Position numbers and translations under genes: made by a program. From assembly GCF_018141105.1 (NCBI RefSeq), contig NZ_CP054839.1, positions 6,265,411-6,329,410 on the forward strand: a DNA stretch of 64,000 nt, in the 5' to 3' direction. The notes beneath the pieces are model-generated. The model ran no database searches, had not been told where the DNA came from, and saw only the letters and a program-made list of their open reading frames with translations. How positions within the stretch are numbered: position 1 is the stretch's first letter; each line of letters opens with the position of its first letter. Of this stretch, positions 42,654 through 50,750 are shown piece by piece. The DNA is from Saccharopolyspora erythraea (GTDB lineage Bacteria; Actinomycetota; Actinomycetes; Mycobacteriales; Pseudonocardiaceae).

Positions 42654-43466
42654 TTGACAACGAAGCAGCAGGATCCCATCAAGGTAGCCGAGAACACGGA
42701 GTACATCCTGGCCGAACGGCGTGACAGCGTCGTACTCCTCACCCTGAACCGTTCGAAGGCGCTGAACGCCTTGTGTGACAGCCTCACGCAGGAGTTGACC
42801 GAGGTGCTTGATGCAACCGAACGGGACGATTCCGTAGCAGCAGTGGTGATCACGGGAAGCGCGAAGGCTTTCGCGGCCGGCGCCGACATCAAGGAAATGC
42901 AGCCCAAGACCTTTGTGGATGTTTACCTCGAGGACTTCATCACTAGCTCGTGGGAACGACCGTCCACTGTGCGCAAACCGATCATCGCCGCGGTGAGTGG
43001 CTATGCGCTCGGCGGCGGGGCGGAACTGGCGATGATGTGCGACCTGATCATCGCTGCGGAGAGTGCGAAGTTCGGCCAGCCCGAGATCACCATCGGCATT
43101 CTGCCGGGGGCCGGTGGCACTCAACGCCTGGCACGAGCGGTCGGGAAGTCCAAGGCCATGGACATGGTGTTGACCGGACGCATGATTGATGCCGCCGAAG
43201 CCGAACGCATGGGCCTGGTCGCACGCGTCGTAGCAGACGAGGAACTGGTCAGCGAAGCAGTCGCGGTGGCAACGAAGATCGCGAACTTCTCGAAGCCCGC
43301 AGTTCTCCTGGCCAAGGAAAGTGTCAACCGTGCCTTCGAAACCACGCTGTCCGAAGGGCTCCGGTTCGAACGCCGAATGTTCCATGCTGCCTTCGCTACG
43401 GAGGGGCAGAACGAGGGCATGGACGCGTTCATCAACAAGCGCGAAGCCCGTTACAGCGACCGTTGA
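42654..43466 (+). CDS. Enoyl-CoA hydratase
   Basis: A 270-residue crotonase-family hydratase: KAFAAGADIKEMQ and GYALGGGAELAMMCDLIIAA form the oxyanion hole and carry the first catalytic Glu; KFGQPEITIGILPGAGGTQR carries the second. The start is a rare TTG at 42654, chosen for its AAGGAG 7 nt upstream and lack of an alternative. In this operon it would hydrate acrylyl-, crotonyl- or methacrylyl-CoA to the 3-hydroxyacyl-CoA used by the hydrolase gene downstream. Confidence 0.9.
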   Translation: MTTKQQDPIKVAENTEYILAERRDSVVLLTLNRSKALNALCDSLTQELTEVLDATERDDSVAAVVITGSAKAFAAGADIKEMQPKTFVDVYLEDFITSSWERPSTVRKPIIAAVSGYALGGGAELAMMCDLIIAAESAKFGQPEITIGILPGAGGTQRLARAVGKSKAMDMVLTGRMIDAAEAERMGLVARVVADEELVSEAVAVATKIANFSKPAVLLAKESVNRAFETTLSEGLRFERRMFHAAFATEGQNEGMDAFINKREARYSDR

Positions 43467-43475
43467 GGAGATGGC

Positions 43476-44636
43476 GTGACCAGCACAATCATGCAGCCGC
43501 GTGAGCTCCGGATCGGCGGCGGAGCGATCGATCAGACCGGCGAGGTCGCCGCGGGCTTGGGCATCAGCCGTCCCCTGGTGGTGACCGACGGCTTCCTCAT
43601 GTCGAACGGCACCGCGCAACGCGTGCTGGATTCCCTAGCGGGCGCGGGACTGGTTCCGACGCTTTTCTCCGGCACGGTGCCGGATCCGACCACCGACTCG
43701 CTGGTAGTCGGTCTTGATGCACTACAGGCCGGTAACTGCGACGCTGTGGTTGGTTTGGGTGGCGGTAGTCCCATGGACACTGCCAAGGCGCTGGCCGTGC
43801 TGGGCGTGCAGGGCGGCGGAATGACTCAATACAAGGCGCCGGTGCGCAACACCGGTCCGGCGCTGCCGATCATCGCCGTGCCTACTACCGCCGGTAGCGG
43901 GTCAGAGGCAACTCAGTTCACCGTCATCACCGACAGCAAGACTGACGAGAAGATGCTCTGCCCTGGGCCAGCCTTCCTCCCCATCGCGGCGATCATTGAT
44001 TTCGAACTCACTGTATCGATGCCTGCCCGACTGACGGCCGATACCGGGATCGATGCTCTGACCCACGCGGTCGAGGCCTACGTGAGCAAGAGGGCCAACC
44101 CGTTCTCTGACGCGTTGTGTCTCACCGCGATCGCCACGATCGCGCACAACCTACGCAGGGTCTACGCTGACGGCTCGGACATTCAGGCCCGCGCAGGGAT
44201 GATGCTGGCAGCCACTCAGGCAGGGATCGCGTTCTCCAACTCCAGCGTGGCGCTCGTCCACGGCATGAGCCGCCCCATCGGCGCGCACTTCCATGTTGCG
44301 CACGGTCTGTCGAACGCGATGCTGTTCCCCGCCGTTACAGCGTTCTCCGCGCGGCACGCGACTGCTCGCTATGCGGACTGTGCCCGCGCCTACGGTGTGG
44401 CCTCAGGATCGACGTCCGACGACCTCGCAGCCGAAGGCTTCGTGGATGCCCTGCAGGGCCTGTGCCACGACCTCGAGGTACCCACGCCCGCGACGTACGG
44501 CATCGACGAAACAAAGTGGCGCCAGCTGATTCCGGTCATGTCCGAACAGGCCCTCGCCTCCGGCTCGCCGGCCAACAACCCCCGAGTCCCCACGGTCGAC
44601 GAGATCGCAGACCTCTACGTCCAGATTTACAAGTGA
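43476..44636 (+). CDS. Iron-containing alcohol dehydrogenase
   Basis: A 386-residue group III alcohol dehydrogenase. The NAD-binding [16 protein letters not shown] is followed by [16 protein letters not shown] and the metal ligands in [18 protein letters not shown] (Asp, His), [20 protein letters not shown] (His, His). The GTG start has GAGGAG upstream, 9 bp after the hydratase gene. Followed directly by a methylmalonate-semialdehyde-dehydrogenase-type gene, it probably oxidises 3-hydroxypropionate or 3-hydroxyisobutyrate to the semialdehyde, as DddB is thought to do in DMSP-degrading bacteria. Confidence 0.9.
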   Translation: MTSTIMQPRELRIGGGAIDQTGEVAAGLGISRPLVVTDGFLMSNGTAQRVLDSLAGAGLVPTLFSGTVPDPTTDSLVVGLDALQAGNCDAVVGLGGGSPMDTAKALAVLGVQGGGMTQYKAPVRNTGPALPIIAVPTTAGSGSEATQFTVITDSKTDEKMLCPGPAFLPIAAIIDFELTVSMPARLTADTGIDALTHAVEAYVSKRANPFSDALCLTAIATIAHNLRRVYADGSDIQARAGMMLAATQAGIAFSNSSVALVHGMSRPIGAHFHVAHGLSNAMLFPAVTAFSARHATARYADCARAYGVASGSTSDDLAAEGFVDALQGLCHDLEVPTPATYGIDETKWRQLIPVMSEQALASGSPANNPRVPTVDEIADLYVQIYK

Positions 44637-44650
44637 TCGAAGGAAACACT

Positions 44651-46186
44651 ATGAAGACACCCGGTGCAGAATCCGCGAAAACCGTTGACACGGACGTAGT
44701 TGACATCGATCACTGGATCCAGGGTGCTAGCACCCCTGGCAGCTCCATCGAGCGCGGTGATGTGTACAACCCCGCAACCGGAAAGGTGACAGGACGGGTC
44801 GCGCTCGCCGAGCCTGCCGACGCAGTCGCTGCCATCGCCTCCGCCCACGCGGCCTTCCCCGACTGGGCGGCCACCCCACCGCATGTGCGAGCTCGCGTGC
44901 TGTTCCGCTTCCGGGATCTGATCGAGACCCACCGCGACCGGCTCGCCCAGATCATCGTCGCCGAGCACGGCAAGGTGTTCTCCGACGCCCAGGGCGAGGT
45001 CACGCGCGGACTGGAAGTGGTGGAGTACGCCTGCGGCATCCCGCAGGTACTCAAAGGAGAGTTCACCGAAAACGTCGGCCGCAACATCGACAGCATGTCG
45101 CTGCGCCAGCCACTCGGCGTCGTGGCCGGCATCTCGCCGTTCAACTTCCCCGCGATGGTCCCGATGTGGCTGTTTCCAGTCGCGCTCGCCTGCGGCAACA
45201 CCTTCGTGATGAAGCCCTCCGAGAAGGACCCCACCCTCTCCGTCGAACTGGCCAAGCTGCTGAAGGAAGCCGGTCTGCCTGACGGTGTGTTCAACGTGCT
45301 GCACGGAGACAAAGTCGCCGTCGATGCGCTGCTCACCGATCCGCGCATCGAGGCGGTCAGCTTCGTAGGCTCCACCCCGATCGCGGAGTACATCCACACC
45401 ACCGCTTCGGCCAACGGTAAGCGCGTCCAGGCTCTCGGAGGCGCGAAGAACCACATGGTCGTCATGCCCGACGCTGATCTCGACAAGGCCGTGTCCGCGC
45501 TGATGGGAGCCGCCTATGGTTCGGCTGGCGAGCGCTGCATGGCCATTTCCGTGGCGGTGCCGGTGGGCGAGGAGACCGCGAGTCAGCTGCGTGAGCGCCT
45601 GGTGAAGGCCATCGCCGAACTGAAGATCGGCCCTGGTTTGAACGAAGGTGTGGAGATGGGTCCGCTCGTGACCGCCGCCCACCGCGACAAGGTCGCCGAC
45701 TACATCGAAATCGGCGTGGAGGAGGGTGCCGAGCTGGTGGTGGACGGGCGTCAGACGGATATCCCAGAAGCGGGCTTCTTCCTGGGGGCCACCCTGCTCG
45801 ACCACGTCCAGCCGGAGATGCGCGTCTACCTCGAGGAGATCTTCGGCCCGGTGCTGGGCATCGTTCGTGCCGAGTCCTTCGCAGAGGCGCTGACTCTGGT
45901 CAACGAGCATGAGTTCGGCAACGGCACCAGCATCTTCACCCGCGACGGCAACACCGCGCGCACCTTCGTGTCGCAGGTGAAGGCAGGCATGGTCGGTGTG
46001 AACGTCCCGATTCCGGTCCCGATGGCCTTCCACTCCTTCGGTGGTTGGAAGCGCTCCTTGTTCGGCGACCACCACGTGCACGGCCCCGAGGGCGTCCGCT
46101 TCTATACCCGGTACAAGGTCGCCACCACCCGGTGGCCCTCCGACGAGCGCATTACCACCGACTTTGCGATGCCGACCCATGGCTGA
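44651..46186 (+). CDS. mmsA: CoA-acylating methylmalonate/malonate semialdehyde dehydrogenase
   Basis: A 511-residue aldehyde dehydrogenase of the MmsA/IolA/DddC type. It has the CoA-acylating subfamily's [20 protein letters not shown] and [20 protein letters not shown], and the catalytic Cys in [29 protein letters not shown], with Asn where other ALDHs have the base Glu, is characteristic of MmsA. It converts the semialdehyde with NAD and CoA to propionyl- or acetyl-CoA, releasing CO2. The ATG at 44651 has GAAGGAAA upstream; the Fe-ADH stop is 14 bp earlier. It overlaps the next gene by 8 bp. Confidence 0.92.
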   Translation: MKTPGAESAKTVDTDVVDIDHWIQGASTPGSSIERGDVYNPATGKVTGRVALAEPADAVAAIASAHAAFPDWAATPPHVRARVLFRFRDLIETHRDRLAQIIVAEHGKVFSDAQGEVTRGLEVVEYACGIPQVLKGEFTENVGRNIDSMSLRQPLGVVAGISPFNFPAMVPMWLFPVALACGNTFVMKPSEKDPTLSVELAKLLKEAGLPDGVFNVLHGDKVAVDALLTDPRIEAVSFVGSTPIAEYIHTTASANGKRVQALGGAKNHMVVMPDADLDKAVSALMGAAYGSAGERCMAISVAVPVGEETASQLRERLVKAIAELKIGPGLNEGVEMGPLVTAAHRDKVADYIEIGVEEGAELVVDGRQTDIPEAGFFLGATLLDHVQPEMRVYLEEIFGPVLGIVRAESFAEALTLVNEHEFGNGTSIFTRDGNTARTFVSQVKAGMVGVNVPIPVPMAFHSFGGWKRSLFGDHHVHGPEGVRFYTRYKVATTRWPSDERITTDFAMPTHG

Positions 46187-47210
46187 GTCGGAGGAATTCA
46201 TCCGCACCGAGCTGGAGGGCGGCGTCGGGCGGATCACCTTGAACCGGCCCGCCGCCCTCCATGCGCTGAACCTGCCCATGGTGGAGCGCCTCGGCGAGGT
46301 GCTCGAGGCATGGCGGGAGGAGCCGCTCAGCGCCGTGGTCATCGACAGCAGCGGCTCGAAGGCGTTCTGCGCGGGTGGGGATATCCGGGCCATCCAGCAA
46401 AACACCCTAAACGGCAAGCAGGAATGCAACAAATCCTTCTTCGCCACCGAGTACAAGCTCAACTACACACTGGCCACCTATTCGCGCCCGCTCGTTTCGC
46501 TGATCGACGGAATCTGCATGGGTGGCGGATTGGGAGTGTCGGTACACGGGCACTTCCGAGTCGCAACCGAAGCCACACAGCTCGCCATGCCCGAAACGTC
46601 AATAGGCTTTTTCCCGGATGTTGGAGCGAGCTTCTTTCTGTCGCGGCTGCCGGGGAGCCTGGGTATGTACCTAGGCCTGACGGGGACGCGGATCGGCCCT
46701 GCCGACGCCCTTTACACGGGCCTGGCGACGCACCTGACGAGTTCTCGCGATATTGACGGCATCGTGCCAGCTCTGCGTAACCGCGGATCGAAAAGCGTGG
46801 ACATGGTGCTGCGGAGCTTCTGCAAGCCGAACCCTGTAAGTTCCAGTGAGCTCGCAAAGCGACGCTCCGCGATTGACTGGTGCTTCGGTGCTCCGAGCCT
46901 GGCTCTCATCCTGAACCGGCTGGAGCAGCATGGCGAGGTGTGGTCTGCGGAGCAGCACGAAGTGCTGAAAAAGGCATGTCCGCAAAGTTTGCAGGTCACC
47001 TTCGATCTGATCAGCCAAGCGCGGGAACTCGATCTTGCGGCCTGTCTCGAGGCGGAGCTAACCGCCGCCTGCTACATCACCAAAACACCGGACTTCATCG
47101 AAGGTGTACGGGCCGCCCTAGTCGACAAAGACCGTCGGCCGAAATGGTCGACCTCCTTGGACGATCAGAAACTGGCCATCTTCCTGAACGCTGCCGACTC
47201 AGGAGGCTAA
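46179..47210 (+). CDS. 3-hydroxyisobutyryl-CoA (3-hydroxypropionyl-CoA) hydrolase family protein
   Basis: A 343-residue member of the HIBCH branch of the crotonase family: [38 protein letters not shown] and [20 protein letters not shown], with the Glu and Asp needed for thioester hydrolysis. FSLxP-type C-terminal features are less clear. It would release 3-hydroxyisobutyrate or 3-hydroxypropionate for the Fe-alcohol dehydrogenase encoded upstream. The ATG at 46179 overlaps mmsA. Codon use towards its end is slightly less GC-biased than in the preceding genes. Confidence 0.85.
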   Translation: MAESEEFIRTELEGGVGRITLNRPAALHALNLPMVERLGEVLEAWREEPLSAVVIDSSGSKAFCAGGDIRAIQQNTLNGKQECNKSFFATEYKLNYTLATYSRPLVSLIDGICMGGGLGVSVHGHFRVATEATQLAMPETSIGFFPDVGASFFLSRLPGSLGMYLGLTGTRIGPADALYTGLATHLTSSRDIDGIVPALRNRGSKSVDMVLRSFCKPNPVSSSELAKRRSAIDWCFGAPSLALILNRLEQHGEVWSAEQHEVLKKACPQSLQVTFDLISQARELDLAACLEAELTAACYITKTPDFIEGVRAALVDKDRRPKWSTSLDDQKLAIFLNAADSGG

Positions 47211-47320
47211 CCGATCTGAGGTTCTGCTCATACCAGGAATTACCCGTAGCTGGCACTCTTAATCGCCATCAACCCGAGCGTATTCAAGTTTCACCCATTC
47301 TGCGGCCGGGCGAAAATACC

Positions 47321-47365
47321 CAGGTGCGCTGCACGCCAGGCGGTTCCAGTAATGCAGCGCACCTG
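47321..47365. promoter_or_regulatory. Perfect 13-bp inverted repeat before the original acuI start
   Basis: CAGGTGCGCTGCA and TGCAGCGCACCTG are separated by 19 bp, 26 bp upstream of the original acuI ATG. No T tract follows. It may be an operator, a weak terminator for the preceding operon or a leader hairpin; its perfection favours a functional site. Confidence 0.5.
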
Positions 47366-47391
47366 TCACCCAATCTGGAGACGAAACGACG

Positions 47392-47413
47392 ATGGCTAGT
47401 CACAAAGCCCTAG
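47392..47413 (+). pseudogene. Severed original 5' end of acuI
   Basis: ATG GCT AGT CAC AAA GCC CTA G, with GGAG 15 nt upstream. Joining it across the CTAG duplication to the sequence right of the IS5-family element gives a continuous frame MASHKALVRVDDGP. This is therefore the native start of the AcuI-type gene, cut off by the insertion. Confidence 0.8.
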
Positions 47414-48354
47414 GGCCTGTTTCGAAAGTCATGGCAGCCACTCGTTGATCGCTGCGATGGTGACGGTGGCTTCGTAGCGGACGGCGAGCTTGTCGTATCT
47501 GGTGGCGACGGCTCGGTTCCGTTTGAGACGGTTGATCCCGCACTCGACGGCGTGCCGCTGCTTGTAGATCTCCTCGTCGAATGCGGGTGGTCGTCCTCCT
47601 CGGGAGCCCTTCTTCTTGCGGTGGCGGATCTGGTCCGCCTTGTCCGGGATGGTGCAGCGGATACCGCGTCTGCGCAGGTAGGCGCGGTTGGCGCGGGACC
47701 CGTAGGCCTTGTCGCCGAGCACCCGATCCGGGCGGCAGCGCGGCCGACCGCGATCACGCCGGGGCACTCGGATACGGTCGAGCACCACCTGAAACTGGGG
47801 CGAGTCACCCCGCTGGCCAGCTGTGATCACGATTGACATGGGCTTTTGCCCCTGCTCGACCGCCAGGTGAGTCTTGGTCGTCAATCCTCCGCGGGAGCGC
47901 CCCAGCCCGTGATCGGCTGGTTCGAACTCGACACCGCCCGGGGGCTCCTTCTGGAGATCCCCTTTTGACGGGCACCGGCCGCGTGCTGGTGTGCACGGGC
48001 CACGGTGGAGTCCACGCTGACATCCCAGGTGATCAGGCCCGCAGCGTCCGCATCGGTCTGCAGCGCGGTCAGAATCCGCTTCCACGTGCCATCCCGCTGC
48101 CACCGCCGGAACAGCCCATACACCGTCTCCCATGGGCCGTAGCGCTCCGGCAGATCCCGCCACGGCACCCCAGTCCGGACCCGGTACCGAACCCCGTCGA
48201 TGAGCTGGCGTTTCGTATGCTTCGGCGGACGCCCGGACTTCTTTCCCTTGGGCAGCAAGGGCTCCAGCTTCGCCCACTGGTCATTGGTCAGATCACCACG
48301 CCCCACAAGACAAGATCATCTCAAACCTTGATCGACTTATGAAACAGGCCCTAG
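47410..48354. mobile_element. IS5-family (IS427-like) insertion sequence in the 5' end of acuI
   Basis: A 937-bp element (47414-48350) with terminal repeats starting GGCCTGTTTC, flanked by the 4-bp duplication CTAG at 47410-47413 and 48351-48354, as expected for IS5/IS427 relatives (YTAR targets). It carries a two-frame transposase on the minus strand. The end repeat adjacent to acuI contains an ATG in frame with that gene. Confidence 0.92.
47429..48306 (-). CDS. IS5-family transposase in two overlapping frames
   Basis: OrfA (48306 to about 47950) starts at a [43 protein letters not shown], and the first Asp region [20 protein letters not shown]. The second frame continues [40 protein letters not shown] (second Asp) and [20 protein letters not shown] (Glu). 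The change of frame near 47955 matches the frameshift used by many IS427-type elements, so the transposase may be functional. The catalytic triad appears complete. Confidence 0.85.
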
Positions 48355-49316
48355 TCCGGGTGGACGACGGTCCCGCACGATTTCAAAGGCTCTCCGAGGC
48401 CGACCTGCCCGAGGGCGACGTCACGATCAAGGTGAGGTACTCGACTCTCAACTACAAGGACGGGCTCGCTGTCCTCGGCAAAGGCAAGATCGTGCGGCGG
48501 TTCCCAATGGTTTGCGGGGTCGATCTAGCTGGCGTAGTGGAATCGTCGCAATCGCAGGAGTGGCAGCCAGGCGACGAGGTGATTGCGACCGGATTCGGCC
48601 TATCAGAGCTCCATCCCGGCGGGTATGCCGAGCGCCAACGAGTACCTGGTGAATGGCTGGTGCGCAAACCGGCCTCGCTTGAATTGTCGCAGACCATGGC
48701 AATCGGTACCGCCGGGCTGACGGCGATGTTGTGTGTGCTCGCTCTGGAAAGGGCCGGGCTGAGTCCCGAGCAGGGCGGTGAGGTACTGGTCACGGGTGCC
48801 GCCGGCGGGGTCGGTAGCGTAGCCGTTGCGCTTCTCGCCGAGCTGGGGTACAGCGTCACTGCCTCAACCGGCCGACCAGAAACACGGGGCTACCTGAAAG
48901 AACTCGGTGCGGCAGCCTTTATCGACCGGAGCGAACTTGCCACAGACTCCGGACGACTACTTGATTCGCGACGCTGGATCGCCGTCGTGGACACCGTTGG
49001 CGGCACCACACTGGCTACCGCAGTCAAACAAACCCACTACGCTGGCGCGGTAGCAGCTTGTGGTCACGTTGGTGGCACCGACCTGCCGCTCTCGGTAATG
49101 CCGCTCATCATCCGCGGAGTGCAGTTGCTAGGCATTGACGCCGTACAGTGCCCACTACCCTTGAGAGAACACGCGTGGCAACGCCTTGCCAGGGACCTAC
49201 CTTTAGCAAAGCTGGACTCCACCACAAGCTACGGAAACCTGGACGAGGTTCCCCAGCTAGCGGAAAAAATCGTGTCGGGACAGATCCGCGGACGCCTGGT
49301 GATTAGGGTCGACTAA
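48339..49316 (+). CDS. acuI: Acrylyl-CoA reductase, AcuI/YhdH type (start supplied by IS element)
   Basis: A 325-residue MDR protein closely following E. coli YhdH: LPEGDVTIKVRYSTLNYKDG, GKGKIVRRFPMVCGVDLAGV, GTAGLTAMLCVLALERAGLS, VLVTGAAGGVGSVAVALLAE, VVDTVGGTTLATAVKQTHYA and VMPLIIRGVQLLGIDAVQCP. AcuI reduces toxic acrylyl-CoA to propionyl-CoA with NADPH. The present ATG (MKQALVRVDDG) lies in the terminal repeat of the IS5-family element; the native start was at 47392. There is no clear ribosome site before 48339, so translation may be poor unless the IS provides a promoter and initiation region. Confidence 0.85.
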   Translation: MKQALVRVDDGPARFQRLSEADLPEGDVTIKVRYSTLNYKDGLAVLGKGKIVRRFPMVCGVDLAGVVESSQSQEWQPGDEVIATGFGLSELHPGGYAERQRVPGEWLVRKPASLELSQTMAIGTAGLTAMLCVLALERAGLSPEQGGEVLVTGAAGGVGSVAVALLAELGYSVTASTGRPETRGYLKELGAAAFIDRSELATDSGRLLDSRRWIAVVDTVGGTTLATAVKQTHYAGAVAACGHVGGTDLPLSVMPLIIRGVQLLGIDAVQCPLPLREHAWQRLARDLPLAKLDSTTSYGNLDEVPQLAEKIVSGQIRGRLVIRVD

Positions 49317-49418
49317 GAGAGCATCCGATATTTTCTTTGATGTTCAGTCCGTATCGGAGTGGCCACTGACAGAAGCCGGTCACAATGGTCGACCGCAGCC
49401 GCATAATGGTCGTCTACG

Positions 49419-50417
49419 TGCCAGTGAGGTGATCTCAGTAGCGTCGGGCTGAGTTTTCGCGTGGGTGGCGGATCTGGTTGGCAGCGCGGGGGATCCGGGT
49501 GAAGTCAGGGCGTGGAGTCCTTGGTAGAAGAGACTCGCCAAAGATCAACTCCATGCCGAAGACTCCACGTGATCGTCTATCGTGCCATCCTCGATGTCCC
49601 TCGTGAACTCGCCCTCTACGTCTCCAGCCTGGTGCGCGCTGAACGTCGTCGGCGCGGAACACGGAAGCAGGCCCGGGCGCTGACGTGTTTCTGGCAGGCC
49701 GTACTCGGGCTGCGGTGGTTCCGAGAGCACCGCGACGTCACCGCTCTGGCCCGCGATCACGGCATCTCCCGCGCGACCGGCTACCGGTACCTGGCCGAGG
49801 TCATCGAGATCCTGGCCGCCCAGGCGCCGGACCTGCACGAAGTCCTGGACCGGGCCCATACCGACGGGACACCGTATGTGATCCTCGACGGCAAGCTGTT
49901 CACCAGCGACCGGCTGGGCGAGAAAACCACCAGCGTAAAGGGAAAACCCATCCACACCCAATATTCCGGCAAGGCCCACCAGCCCGGCGGCAACATCCAG
50001 GGCCTGCTGGAACCGGACGGATTCCCGCTCTGGGTCTCCGACGTCGAGCCCGGCTCGGTGCACGACATCACCGCCGCTCGCACGCACGTCCTCGGCGCGT
50101 TGTACTGGGCAACCTCCCAACTCGACCTCCCGGCACTGGCCGACGGCGGCTACGACAGCGCCGGAATCGGCGTGCACACCCCAGTCAAACAACCCACCAG
50201 CGACCAGGCCCTCGACCCCGGTAACCGCACCTACAACAGCCTGCTCCGCGGCCTGCGCTGCCTCGGCGAACGCGGCTTCGCACTCCTGACCGGCCGCCGG
50301 CGATCACTGCGCCACCAGCCCACGCCGCATCGGCGACATCGTCAAAGCCGCACTCGTCCTCACCCACCACGAACACGGCCGAATCCCATAGAACTCGCTG
50401 AGATCACGTCACTGGCA
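49419..50417. mobile_element. IS5-superfamily insertion sequence (DDE_4-type transposase)
   Basis: A 1.0-kb element with 20-bp terminal inverted repeats, TGCCAGTGASGTGATCTCAG, at 49419-49438 and 50398-50417 with one mismatch. No obvious target duplication was found. It carries one transposase gene with a frame break near its end. The 100 bp between acuI and this element hold no gene. Confidence 0.8.
49569..50392 (+). pseudogene. Transposase of the second IS5-like element, frameshifted near the C-terminus
   Basis: Starts at a GTG: YRAILDVPRELALYVSSLVR, ALTCFWQAVLGLRWFREHRD, VTALARDHGISRATGYRYLA (helix-turn-helix), ILDGKLFTSDRLGEKTTSVK and WVSDVEPGSVHDITAARTHV, then ADGGYDSAGIGVHTPVK and LRGLRCLGERGFALLTGR. 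After about 50310 the family's C-terminal RIGDIVKAALVLTHHEHGRI is in another frame, ending at TAG 50392. A one-base indel is the likely cause, probably inactivating. Confidence 0.8.
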
Positions 50418-50750
50418 TCTGCCAGGCCAAGAGGCGTTCTACTCAACTGTGCATCTGAGGTCCACGTGTGGCAATGCTGGACAACAAACGCATCCAGTAC
50501 CGGCCCCACCTGCTCACCGGGTTCCTCGCCCAAACCGGCCTCACCCTCGAACCGGAGCCGCCCTAATCTTGATCATTCAATCTCTGTAGTCGGCCCAAGT
50601 AGCCCGGAGTACAACAGCGCCCCGAGGCTGATCGCCTCGGGGCGCCGCCGATCGAGAAAACCAGATCACGCCTGCGACTACCCCGAGCGCATGGTTGCCG
50701 CACAGGACGTCGAGACAGACCTGGCGCAGCGCGGTTCGTGATTTCGCGTA
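50418..50750. other. Intergenic region with a short transposase-like ORF scar
   Basis: Between the IS and the GH3 stop. A 30-codon ORF at 50474-50566 (LDNKRIQYRPHLLTGFLAQT) looks like the tail of a longer protein, perhaps another transposase, but no family could be assigned. The region also holds the hairpin at 50617-50645. Confidence 0.4.
50617..50645. terminator. Hairpin downstream of the GH3-sulfatase operon
   Basis: A perfect 11-bp stem (GCGCCCCGAGG / CCTCGGGGCGC) with a 7-nt loop, about 105 bp beyond the GH3 stop codon on the minus strand. It is probably the operon's terminator. Confidence 0.6.

Noticed and set aside
47321-47365. Rho-independent terminator for the mmsA operon
   Set aside because: The stem is perfect, but the loop is 19 nt and no T tract follows, so it is listed as an undefined regulatory repeat.
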